NCBI GenBank assembly: GCA_028829895.1
Contig: CM054178.1
Location: 90,585,558 to 90,649,557 of the forward strand
Direction: 5' to 3'
DNA from: Sinotaia quadrata
Taxonomy: Eukaryota > Mollusca > Gastropoda > Architaenioglossa > Viviparidae
DNA length: 64,000 nt
The translations under genes were made by a program, and so were the position numbers. The notes under the pieces were generated by a model. That model ran no database searches, was not told the DNA's origin, and was given only the letters and a program-made list of their open reading frames with translations. Below, piece after piece: positions 23,096 through 33,800 of the stretch. Every line of letters starts with the position of its first letter. Position 1 is the stretch's first letter.

Positions 23096-23377
23096 ATTAA
23101 AAAGAAAAAAAATAACAACTATATATAAATAAAATAGAGATGAAAATCACGCGATTTAGATATAAAACAAAAAGAAAATATTTAAAGTGAACTTCTTTTA
23201 CGAACATTTAATTTATCAGTCGCGAGTTCGTAATCCTTTAGGAATTCATTCAAGAAAAAGAAACAATGTTAAAGCAAGTAGTTAATCACCAAGTTTGCAA
23301 TACTAAGAAGCAGCATGCTTTTACCTAGGAGACTTGTAATGAATGTTTGAAATATCTAACAGTAACTGATGAATTAT

Positions 23378-23495
23378 TGACCCATATCACCTAAGTGTGA
23401 AACGATCAGAAATACTGAATCACAATCACCTAAGTGTGATACGACCAGAAATATTGACCCACATCACCTAAGTGTGATACGACCAGAAATATTCT
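23378..23495. repeat. Minisatellite, about 38-45 bp unit, three copies
   Basis: Three units with ATCACCTAAGTGTGA(A/T)ACGA followed by CCAGAAATA. Confidence 0.85.
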
Positions 23496-23702
23496 TACAT
23501 AATCTAATTGCACAGGGACAGAAACACTAACAGGCATCAGGTAAATGGGACATGAACAGAAAAAAAAAATGTGCATTAACATATGAATAAACGATTTTTG
23601 GGGTGTTGAGTGGCCAACCTTTAATAAACGGCAGATAAATAAAAAAGAGAGGAAAATTAAGAAAACAAAGGTTTAAAAATCATATCGAAACGCTAAGATA
23701 AC

Positions 23703-23791
23703 GTGTGTGTCTGTGTGTGTGTGTGTGTCTGTGTGCGTGTGTCTGTGTGTGTGTGTGTGTGTGTGAGAGTGATATGAGAGAGAGAGAGAGT
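23703..23791. repeat. (GT)n(GA)n compound microsatellite
   Basis: An imperfect GT tract followed by a short GA tract. Confidence 0.95.
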
Positions 23792-24004
23792 TGGAAATAC
23801 CAAGAAAAATTAGTTCACTGTGTCAATAGTTATATTGCAAATAATTGTCATATGACTTCAGTCTATTACGGTACACGGCTGACAAGTTCTATTTTAAAAA
23901 CAAAATGACGAGTTTCTCTCAGAAAAACTCAATATGCGTATATACACGCAGGGAAGAGACATCGACCCAAAATAGCAAAATCAACAATACCTTGTGCGCG
24001 CGCT

Positions 24005-24290
24005 TACATTACGTCAAACATACTAAACCAATAGAAGGATCGAGCGACACCTTCAGTTCTAACGAACAACACGTGGACACAAGAGACACTTCCACAGTGA
24101 CATTACGTCAAATATGCGAGAAGAATCGAAAGATCACTAGTATATGTACGCAAGACGAACAACGTGGACACAGGAGACAAATGGACGGTGACATTACGCC
24201 AAATACACGAGAAGAATCGAAAGATCACTAGTATATCTACGAGAGACGAACAACACGCGGTCACAGGAGACAAGTCCTTGCTTACGGTGG
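24005..24290. repeat. Minisatellite, about 85-91 bp unit, three copies
   Basis: GACATTACG(T/C)CAAATA, GAGAAGAATCGAAAGATCAC and GACGAACAAC recur in order, with starts at about 24,005, 24,099 and 24,190. Confidence 0.85.
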
Positions 24291-24623
24291 CCAAACTATC
24301 AAGAAAAAAAAATAATATAAAGAAGAAAATCAATACTTTGAAGATTAAGCAAGTATTTTTCCTCACGCAATGGATGTTCGAGCCAGGTTACACACGCGCC
24401 ATAAAATTACATGCATGATTACAAAAAGTCAACAACACACTGTAAGAACGAAACGCAACAACATAATTCTCCACCTCCACACCACCCTGAATGCCGGTGA
24501 GAAGTTAGAAATAATCCAGAAAGGAGTAATGAACGAATGATTTGAATGTTCAAGGGAAATTTGAAACAAAGTAATAACAGTTATGCAGCATTAGTTTTTA
24601 GCCAAGCACCCAGCCCTAAAAGC

Positions 24624-24968
24624 AGCTTTGTGTGACGTGCATTTAACAATATCATTTTTATATTACCACAAAAGCTTTGTGTGACGTGCATTTAACAATA
24701 TCATTTTTATATTGCCACAAAAGCTTTGTGTGACGTGCATTTAACAATATCATTTTTATATTACCACAAAAGCTTTGTGTGACGTGCATTTAACAATATC
24801 ATTTTTATATTGCCACAAAAGCTTTGTGTGACGTGCATTTAACAATATCATTTTTATATTGCCACAAAAGCTTTGTGTGACGTGCATTTAACAATATCAT
24901 TTTTATATTGCCACAAAAGCTTTGTGTGACGTGCATTTAACAATATCATTTTTATATTACCACAAAAG
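24624..24968. repeat. Minisatellite, 49-bp unit, seven near-identical copies
   Basis: AGCTTTGTGTGACGTGCATT starts at 24,624, 24,673, 24,722, 24,771, 24,820, 24,869 and 24,918, exactly 49 bp apart. The only clear variation is TATTACC or TATTGCC near the unit end, in the order A, G, A, G, G, G, A. There are no spacers. Confidence 0.97.
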
Positions 24969-24969
24969 A

Positions 24970-25613
24970 AGCAAGATAACTAAAGGAACGAGTATCTAAG
25001 CAACTAGTCATATAAAAATAACTTCGACAAATACAATGTGACTTGATACATCCTAATATTACATCCCATGCTTAATTCTATATGCTGTGTCGTCGCAATG
25101 AAATCTTCTCCAGTTCTTTCAGTTATAGTTTCAGTTTAATTTTAAATTCTAACACGTTGCATCTTTAGTCATGAACTGCAGGTGTTTGGGTGCGGGGTGG
25201 AGGTGAGGGAAGGTGGGAAAGAAGAAAAAACGGTAAATGTAATATAAACCAATAGCTATATCAATTTATTATGGGTGTTTGAAGATTGAAAATAATTAAT
25301 AAAAGGTTAAGAGTCTTAAAACTTCAATTACTTACTGACTCATTTTATCTGTATTGAATAAAATGAGTGTTGAAGTGGTTGAAAAGAATTAAAGATCCAG
25401 AGAATATCTTTAGACTATATTTAATTATTTATTAACATCTTTATACAGCTTTTCAGACTCTGAGTGCTTTAAAGAATTAAAATGTTGAGAATTTAAAAAC
25501 TGTATTATATTATTGCTCCCTTATGCCTTTATCTTCGTATGGCTTAATCTAAATAAGACCTGAAGCTTGTAAGGAATTACAATTTTCACAATGTCTTCAA
25601 ACTACCTTGAATC
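24970..25613. other. AT-rich non-coding DNA
   Basis: Nothing is recognised. The dispersed LTR-like repeat copy B begins at the right edge. Confidence 0.5.
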
Positions 25614-27653
25614 TGTGTCAGAGCAAATTTCCCTATCCCTATATTTTAAATTTAAATTGTTAAATTGTCAGAGTTACCCAATCTTGGGCACTCCTTATGG
25701 TGGTATTTTTGGAAGTGTCTAGTTGAAGTAAATGCTCAAGGCAAGAAAATTCTAGAATTGATGATCTAATGCAAACCAGTGAGTAGCTTTTATTATTCAA
25801 TGGTTATGATTTATGAAAACGAGACCAGCCAATGGGCTGAAATTAAAAAGTTTACTTGCTGTAGAAAATTCTACTGACTAATGAATTTGGAGTGGCAGAA
25901 GAAAGTCTGGTTTTGAAAGGCAGCTGTTAGCTTGATGGTGAGTTAGCTGACTGGTTGAGTGAGAATGAACTTAGAAATATTTTATGTATTTTCGTTATTG
26001 ATGTTATACTCGTGTTTTATGTTGAGATGTACTATGTGAATTGATTTTTATTTCTACAAGTGTTTAAACAAGGCTCTCACATGTACTTTGTTAGACACTT
26101 GATAATGTTTTGATATTCTAATACAGTAAAATTACCAGAATTACTGTAATTGTGTTCTGCTTGAAGGAACTGACATGGTGAAAGGGTGCTCAACTTGGTT
26201 TCAAGAGTACAATAGCTTCTCAGTGTTTTCCACATATGTGTGGAGGGAGACATGTGTTGATGTGGACATTGTGACATTGTTGCAAAAGAAAGTGAAAGAC
26301 TGTTGAAGCAGTGCTTAATCTAGGATATGTAAAATTATTATCAATTATCTCGAATAACTCCATTTCTGTTCTCTGATAAGACTATCCTGTGATTTGTATT
26401 GACTCTATTGTTGAATTGTATTTATATAAGACTTGTAGTTATAAAATAATTCAAGCATAGGTTCATGTAAATATCAAGAAATTTATTGAGCTTTAAGCAT
26501 ATTGATAATCTTATGTTGGAGAAGAAAGTAGGGGGGATGGGGGCTCACTAAATAAATTAAAGTCGGATGTGTCTTCTACTTTAGTAAGAAGTTTTCCACC
26601 TACAGAAGGATTGTGTGACCGTAAATTTGTTTATTTGTTAAGGCCATCAATGTTATTGGCAAAGTGTAAGTTCGTTTACATCGATGGCCTTGCATGAAAT
26701 GAGGAGGAGCTAGCTCAGTTGGTGTAAAAACTAGACAGGATAGCTACTGCTTTTGATATGGAAATCAGTGCAGAGAAGACCAAATTGATGACAACAAATC
26801 CAGTGGCATTGGCAATGACATCATGATTGGTGATCAGAAATTGGAAATAGTTAATAAATTCAAGTACTTAGGAGCCATCTGACAAACGAGGGATCAAAAC
26901 CTGAAATATTGTCTGGATTGCGATGACAATAACAGCAAGGGCAAGGCTAAAGACAGTTTGGAAAGACAGAAACATCTCTCAGCTCAAAGATCAGACTGAT
27001 GTGCTCCTTGGTTGTATCTGTGTTTTTATGCATTTGAGTCATGGATCCTCACAGTGGATCTCGAAAGGAGGATACAAGCTACTGAAATGAGATGCTTTCA
27101 CAAATTGCTTGGCATTTCGTATAGAGACCATGTCACGAATGAGGAAATGGGAAACAGAATTAGGCAAACCATTGGGCCCCAAGAAGAGCTATTGGCCATT
27201 GTGAAAATCGCAAAATGAAATGGTATGAACATGTCACACGATCAACAGGGCTTGCCAAGACAATCATGCAAGGTACTGTGCAAGGAGGGCGAAGGAGGGT
27301 AAGACAGAGGAAAAGATGGGAGGATAACGCCTCATAGTGGACATGACTGAAACTGAGCAATATGGTAAGATTAGCAGAGGACAGAATATAATAGAAGAAA
27401 CTGGTTGTCAGGTCATCAGTGGATCCCCAACGCTCGAAGACTAAGGGGTAGATAGATAGATATAGAGAAATTTGTTAATATTGTGGAAGAGAGAAAACAT
27501 TTACAGCGCCCGCATATCAGCCAAGTAAGAGACAAGTGGTGTCTGTTGGAGGATCATTAATAAAATAAATTAAGATTCTCATCACTTGTAATTAGTTTTG
27601 GATAAGTAATTAATTAATCATAATAATATCCATTAAGTGGTGTTGGCGTCACA
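25614..27653 (+). mobile_element. Dispersed LTR-like repeat, copy B, split by a LINE
   Basis: The copy begins TGTGTCAGAGC and ends GGCGTCACA. Flanking pentamers are GAATC on the left and GAATT on the right, a possible 5-bp target-site duplication. Without the LINE insert it is about 1.2 kb. Matching blocks with copies A, C and D include CGAGACCAGCCAATGGG, GAATTTGGAGTGGCAGA and the 3' AAGATTCTCATCACTTGTAA. A TATA-like TTTATATAAG lies at 26,421-26,430 and TGGGGGCTCA at 26,538-26,547. No reading frame in it resembles gag or pol, so it is either a solo LTR or a non-autonomous element. Confidence 0.65.
26632..27467 (+). pseudogene. 5'-truncated LINE (RTE-like) reverse transcriptase C-terminus
   Basis: Translation in shifting plus-strand frames gives the well-known C-terminal part of a non-LTR retrotransposon reverse transcriptase. 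It starts just after the catalytic (F/Y)ADD region (IDGLA...NEEELAQLV) and continues through MEISAEKTKLMT, NKFKYLGAI, ERRIQATEMRCFHKLLGISY, RDHVTNEE and a QGGRRR-like basic end. It is full of stops and frameshifts. The 3' end carries a short GATA-type tail (27,451-27,465). The 9-mer AAATTTGTT on both sides (26,623-26,631 and 27,468-27,476) is the target-site duplication. The insertion lies within dispersed repeat copy B, so it is younger than that copy. Confidence 0.9.
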
Positions 27654-27779
27654 GAATTATTTTAATTAAAAAACTGATATTCAAATTAATACAGCAAGAA
27701 GGATCAACATGGTTAAACAAACGAGAGTGGATCGTGAACAGTGAATTAGGAATGTGTTGCTTCGACACCATTTGCTTAT

Positions 27780-28890
27780 TATTTATTGTATTTATAAATA
27801 GTTTGGTAAATGAGGACTTAACCATAAATGTACAACATAGTGGATGAAGAATTTCTTTTTTCTTTGTCTCTATGCGTTTATTTAATTTAATAAATGAAAC
27901 ATGAGGATTTAACCTAATATAAAATACAAAGAGACCTGACTAAAACAAAAAGCATACAATATAGCAAAAAAGGACTTAACCTAACATACAATAATATAGT
28001 CAAAGAGAACTAAGAAAAGCATACAATATAGCAAATAAGGACTTAACCTAACATACAATAATATAGTCAAAGAGAACTAAGAAAAGCATACAATATAGCA
28101 AATAAGGACTTAGCCTAACATACAATATAGTCAAAGAGAACTATTTAGAGAAAGAAATTACAATCTAGTAAATGATGAATTTCCATAAACATACACAATA
28201 GTAAATAGAAATTTCTTACTTTGTTTGACTCAGTATGATTATACAATTAGGTACAAGCTAACTAAAGGAGGATTTACCATGAACACACTATACATTAAAT
28301 AAGGAATTTCTCATTTCTCCCCCCCTCCACTCCCCTCAAACCGTGAATTCATAATATATTATTGAAAAAATGAGGACTCGCATTAAACACTCTCTAGTTA
28401 TTAAATGACTCACCATACACATGATCTAGTTATTAAATGAGGGCTCACCATAAGCTCAGAGTCTAAACTGCAAATGAGGATTTATTATTTTCATCTCGGT
28501 ATATAAATAAATACACAATTCAATAAAAAATAAAACAATAAATGGTGATTTTCTTACTTTCCTTGTCTCAAGTGTATTTACGCGATAATGGAGTTTCTTA
28601 CAATTTGCCTCACTTCAGTAATATTAAACAGGCTTACTGTATCGTAAACACAGAACACGTAATTGATAAATTTCTTACTTTTAGCCTCAGTATACTACAT
28701 AAACTGAGTAACAGAAGACAATAAGATGTATACTACATAAACTGAGTAACAGAAGACAATAAGATGACTGCATCGTAAACAGTAAATGATGGATTTCTTA
28801 CTATTAGCTTCAGTGTACTATACAGTTTAAAGAAGACTACAAATGGTGTGCATAGTAAACATCCATATGATTAAATGATAAATATCTTAC
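27780..28890. repeat. Diverged tandem repeat with recurring minus-strand donor-like motif
   Basis: Units of about 65-110 bp carry AAATGA(G/T)GA, TTTCTTACTTT and (G/C)(C/T)TCAGT. A well-preserved sub-block with ATACAATATAGCAAATAAGG repeats two or three times at 27,945-28,145 (unit about 65 bp). A 39-bp two-copy duplication lies at 28,690-28,767. In reverse complement the motif reads CTGAAGC..AAAGTAAGAAAT, like a splice donor. The rightmost copy abuts the candidate exon at 28,891. Confidence 0.7.
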
Positions 28891-28944
28891 TTTTTTTGCT
28901 TCAGCAGCTATAATAGCATCCTCTGGAAAAAGTCTTCTGCCCAT
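28891..28944 (-). CDS. Candidate first coding exon (18 codons)
   Basis: On the minus strand an ATG with good context (A at -3, G at +4) opens MGRRLFPEDAIIAAEAKK, which ends in phase 0 at AAA|GTAAGA. The frame is open further upstream (NNHPNSIVVLFAFFIMGRR) back to a stop near 29,022, so the piece could instead be an internal exon encoding the end of a membrane segment and a cytoplasmic tail. No clear acceptor is seen; AG dinucleotides upstream fall in the 50-bp tandem array at 29.0 kb. The donor is shared with the neighbouring degenerate repeat, so it may simply be one repeat unit. I recognise no family. Confidence 0.18.
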
Positions 28945-28999
28945 GATGAAAAACGCAAACAGTACTACAATTGAGTTAGGGTGGTTATTAGTCACGCCG

Positions 29000-29155
29000 A
29001 CAGATGTCTTCGCTGGTAGCTAAGTATGGTTTGTAGATTTCGGGTATGACAGGCGTCTTCGCTGTCAGCTAAGTGCGGTTTGTAGATGTCTGGTGTGACA
29101 AGCGTCTTCGGTGTCAGTTAAGTGCGGTTTGTAGATTTCTGGTGTGACAAACGCT
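29000..29155. repeat. Minisatellite, 50-bp unit, three copies
   Basis: GTCTTCG(C/G)TG(T/G)(C/T)AG(C/T)TAAGT followed by GGTTTGTAGAT and GTGTGACA occurs three times. Confidence 0.9.
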
Positions 29156-29159
29156 GACG

Positions 29160-30049
29160 ATTCACTGTAAAACCTTTTCACTATCATTAAACATCAGGTA
29201 ACAGCCAGTAAACCGTGTTGCTTAAGTAAACAAAGCCGCCAAGTTAGTACACTCTTGTATAAATTAATACATCTTGCATAAATTAAAAAACAACGCAGAA
29301 GGTAATATAGCGCCGCTGTCGCAGCCAAAATTCATTTATGCTTCAGGAATTTTGTTTGTTTGTTTTTGTGCAAAATGAAATCCCGTCATGGCTGTGCAGG
29401 TTGATTTTATACTCACACATTTTAAGGACCCTCAGCCAAAGCATTCTCCCTGCTAAAGTCGATTACTTTCACAGAGTGCATTCCAGCAGCGAAATACTCG
29501 ATTCTCCTAACTGCCAACTGGCATGACAAGACTGACGGAAACAGTAGGGAAAATAAGCCCCGAAATATTCCAAGGAAGGTCAGTACAGTTTAATGCATTT
29601 GATGACGCGATGGATATATCTGCAGGTGCTCGGTAAGGTCATCACCACTGCTATAAGGTCATCGCCCTGCTGTGTAGCGTAGCAGAAATTGACTTTATCT
29701 CCTGTCATCAACAGTTGAAAATGACATCTCAGTCCATCAAGCCTCGCACGGCTGAAAGTGACATCTACGAGTTTAGCAGCGCTGCATCCAGATACGTGTA
29801 CTTTGTTTCAATCCCGGTGCCGCTAAAAGTGACATCGGCAAGATTAGACTTGCAAGACGAATAGTTGACAGCGCCATTTTGATATTACCTCTTCACTCGA
29901 TTGGTGAAAAGAATTGTGATGTAATCACGTACCGTACTGTTCAAAAATATGTACTGGATTCCTCAACATTATGAAATGTTCAAAGCTATCTCTTTGGCTT
30001 AGCTCTGTGTCAAGTATAGCTGAAAGTAATTCTACGACCTGATCATGTC
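29160..30049. other. Non-coding DNA, nothing recognised
   Basis: No exon, RNA gene or mobile element is recognised. Phrases such as AAAAGTGACATC recur loosely at 29,710-29,840. Confidence 0.45.
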
Positions 30050-30490
30050 ACGATGTTATGACTGTCACGTAATACTGAAAGTAATGTCTGCAACTTTTCA
30101 TGTCACCTAAAGCTGGAAACAACGTCTATAACGATATTATTATGTCGCGCATAGTTACAATAGATGTCTATGACTTTAATATGTTACGTACAGTTAGAAG
30201 GGATATTTATGACTTTAATGCGTCACGTACAGTTACAAGGACTATATATGATTTTAATGTGTCACATACAATTACAAACAATGCGCAAAGCTTCATTACT
30301 GAACAGGCTACGCCATGTTTAAAAACAACTTTCGTTACTGCATCCTCCTGTCACAAATGTTCAGGACGTGTCACATTTTCAGGTACAAGCTTTACTGTAT
30401 CATAATGTTCAGAACAGTTGGAAGCGATGTTGGTAACTGTAATGTGACACGTCCTACTGAAAGTGTGACTTCACAATGTCACGTAAAGTA
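30050..30490. repeat. Diverged minisatellite, about 48-bp unit
   Basis: TATGACTTTAAT(G/A), TGTCACGTACAGTTA and AAGGGAT-type phrases recur every 48 bp or so at 30,110-30,270 and become degenerate to 30,490. A 101-codon frame with a repeating 16-residue pattern (YDFN...RTVTR) follows from the period being a multiple of three. Confidence 0.8.
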
Positions 30491-32900
30491 ATCTAAAAGT
30501 TGTCTGTAACTTGTATCTAAAGCAGTCAAGCTACTTTAGACCGACTCTGTTAGCTATTAATCACAAATCAGTTCATTTATCGTAAAACATGCATGTTGGA
30601 ATCCTAAATATATCACCTTCAAATAAATACAACTGCTGAATTATACTGTTCGAATTTAGAAGGAAAAACAAAGTTTCAATATTGCTACCATCAACAACAG
30701 TCAAAACTTTTAACAAAACGGTTTATAGTTACTCATGCCAGCACAATGAATCAGTATGCAGGTGTATTAAGGTACACTGGCATGTAGAAATATAATTAGG
30801 TTACAGATAAAGTAAAAACTAACGAGAAGAAATGTGCCCTTAGGCTCCTGCTGCTGCTGCGCAATACTCCGACTACCAGTAGCGTGGAGTGGCAATATCC
30901 GAACTGCTTCTGTCGTGCAGTAACAATGTCTTCTGGATTTTTGTGAATCAGCCTACAGTCAACACAAATGGAAATAGGACAACGTCTTATTAACTTGCAT
31001 GTTCGACAGGTTTGCAAGACAATGCTTTCCCCGCCAAACAAAGAGCGGCTTAAAGCACCCGGCCATTTTCCATACTTCCACTGTGCACTGCCGACAGCAA
31101 TCTCAGAATATGCTAATAAGTTGGTGGATGTTTCTCTTCTTGCCCATCCCCGAGCATGTAAGAAAAAGAAAATGTCTTTAGCTCAGCAAAACGTATGTGA
31201 CAGTTTCGCCCTCAAGCACTGCGTTGGACACAGTAATCCTGTACTTTTCGCTCTTTCCTTTCCTTCTTTCTAACCTCTGCTCTCTCACTCTCAGAACAAA
31301 TTTACATGTCGGTGCGTGTGTGATCTTACGTGTGTATAGTGTCTAAATGTGCGTGCATTTGCTAATGTGTCACCGTTTTTAAATAGATGCTATCAAGCCG
31401 GAGATCCGAGGCCATCAAGTCGGAGATCTGTTTGAATCTCGGACGTTCACGCTGCCCGTTCGCGATGAAAATCGGTTCGATAACCGGTAACGGGAGGTCG
31501 TAATACCGTTTCTGTGTCAAAGAGTTTCACAGCTGCATCAATGATTCGGGGGTAATTTCCGCTAATAGACCACTAGTCTCTAAGTACTCGTCTGACCGAG
31601 AACGCTCTTCGGGGCAGGAACACACATGGAGAAGAGCTCTGTAATGGAAGGCCGAAAAAAAAAAAATCTGATGCAAATGAAGAAGAATATATAGAGCGTC
31701 GATATCACTCCAGGGAGCGCTACTCAAGTCACGTGACGCTTCACTTGACCTGTGCTGCGACCTCATCAGTAACTGGCAGTAAATGTTATATACACAAACC
31801 CTCTCAAGGCTCTCACAAGTTATGACAGTAACATATCTAGTAATTTAAACACCACTGGCTTTAGAGCTTGTGTACCACTCGACTAATCAAGTAGGGGTTG
31901 TCACTGGTCTAATCATTTACATACCAAACGCTTTATATCATATGCCAACGGTTAATAGTTAATTGAGCTACGTAAGCAATATAATTCATGGTAAGAAAGG
32001 CGTTACAATGTATACCAACTTTAAAAGTTAAGACTGATCTTTCATAATTAAACATAAGTTACTAAAATTAGTATTAGGTTCCACGGATGGTATAATTATT
32101 ATTAAATTAATAACTACAACTTATGAACCTATCTATTAAATTTTAAAAAGCTACTAGATTTATAATTTCTTTCTTTTTTTGTTCCATAATATCCTTGTTC
32201 AGGCTTATGGTCTTATCCGCGAAATCAACGAATGAAGAAGGTTGAAGTTAAGTGGAAAATCAAATATAACACCATCCAGAACTATTCCAGCCGGTCGAAG
32301 AAATGAAGATAAATTTAATGACAAGAGAAATGTGCTGAAGAATGTGACAAGATACCCTTAGTCAGCTTCCAACCAATCCATGTGTGATGGAAATGTGACC
32401 CTCAACAAAGCAACAATGGCCAGCAGAAATTTCGATTAAAGAAGTCTACAGTGCTGAAATCAATAGTTAAGAAAGCCGATTTGCGTTAGGTTTCTCTTTG
32501 GAATTTGTTGTTGTTGTTGAGTTGGGTGAGGCCTTATTAAAAAAAAAAAAATAGTACCCATTAAAAGTTCCAGGATCTGTAAAAACTGCAAAACGGCGCA
32601 ACAGCCAACATAAACAATGGAATGCTTTGATATTAGTTAAGCATTTCCGATTTAATTACATTTAACATTTTTGTTTTTTCTTATTAAAATGTTTACAAAG
32701 TATCTGATTGTAATTCGGACTAGTTTAGATCAATCTCTGAAGACTGTTTAAAATTTGATGGGGCGAACAATGAGACTCATTATAATTGAAATCTTTGAGA
32801 ACATAGAATGCGACCCAGTGTATGTAATAAGTGATAGATCAAATAATTAGATTCGTATTCAAACAAGCGAGGATGATGAATGAGACTCATAAAACTATTA
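30491..32900. other. Non-coding DNA with short unassigned frames
   Basis: Frames at 30,968-31,273 (plus) and 30,796-31,041 (minus) overlap. The minus frame is Cys-rich near its N-terminus (TCRTCK...CPISICVDC), but its spacing fits no zinc-binding family I know and no splice sites bound it. The stretch 31,380-31,780 is CpG-richer than its flanks. A poly(A) run lies near 32,540. Confidence 0.4.
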
Positions 32901-32904
32901 AATT

Positions 32905-33235
32905 TTAATGCCTAAAGAAAGGCAAAGAAAATTTAGACCAAAAAAGACCCGTAGAGATCTCATAGAACACATAAGTAACAGATTTAAAAGCCTGATCCCA
33001 AATTTGCTAGGACTAAGATATAGCACGCTAATAAGCATGACCACAAATCTGATAGAAATGGTAGACTACAATCTACTAAGACAAAGACATGGCACACCAA
33101 TAAGACTGACCCCAAATCTGTTAGTACAAAAAAAATGGTAGACTAACAAGGCTGACCCCAAATCTGCAGTACAAAGAAATGGCAGATTAATGAGACTGAC
33201 AGCAAATCTGCTAGGATAAAGAAATGAGTCATAAG
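32905..33235. repeat. Diverged minisatellite, about 55-65 bp unit
   Basis: Units with CCAAATCTG(C/T)TAGNA, AAAGA(A/C)ATGG and TAAGACTGACC recur about five or six times. Confidence 0.75.
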
Positions 33236-33514
33236 GCTATTTTTTAAAAAGTAGGTCTGACAGGAGAATGTAGTTTAATAGTAAAAGTAGTCTTTAAGGT
33301 ATTTTAATAGTGTAACACTTGTGGCTCTAGTTCAGATCTTATAGGACAAAGAAACAATAGAATAAGACTTTATTCAACACGATCAGAAAAGTTAACACAA
33401 AGTAAATGTTTTAAGTAAAAACAGTCCTAAAATAAGTAAGTATTTGAAAGCTCGGTAAATTAAACTTGCAGGTATGTCTTATCCTCAATTAGATACGATC
33501 GTGATAGTAGTTTG

Positions 33515-33800
33515 TGCTAGCTGAATCAAATGATTAGTCACTCTGTGAACGTACTTAACTAAGTCAATCATATAGCACCTAGATACTCTGTGAAGCGTAC
33601 TTAAGTAAATCTTGCGTAAAGCGCCAGTCAGTGGACGTACTTAACTATGCCATGCGTAAAGCGCCTAGTCGCTGTTTGAACGTACTTAACTAAGCCATGC
33701 GTATAGCCCCTAGTTGCTCTGTGAAGCGTACTTAAGTCAATCATGCGTTAAGCGCCTAGTTGCTCTGTGAACGTACTTAGGTCAATCATGCGTAAAGCAT
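33515..33800. repeat. Minisatellite, about 50-55 bp unit, about five copies
   Basis: Units with CTCTGTGAA(G)CGTACTTAA, TCATGCGTAAAGCGCCTAG recur with small changes. Confidence 0.85.

Noticed and set aside
24624..24968. CRISPR-like regular repeats
   Set aside because: Units are directly contiguous with no unique spacers, and the genome is eukaryotic. It is a minisatellite.
30796..31041. Cys-rich minus-strand frame as a zinc-finger fragment
   Set aside because: The spacing of the Cys residues fits no family I know, His ligands are not suitably placed, and no exon boundaries are visible.
31465..31490. tRNA T-arm-like CGGTTCGATAACCG
   Set aside because: An isolated stem-loop with no acceptor, D or anticodon arms nearby.
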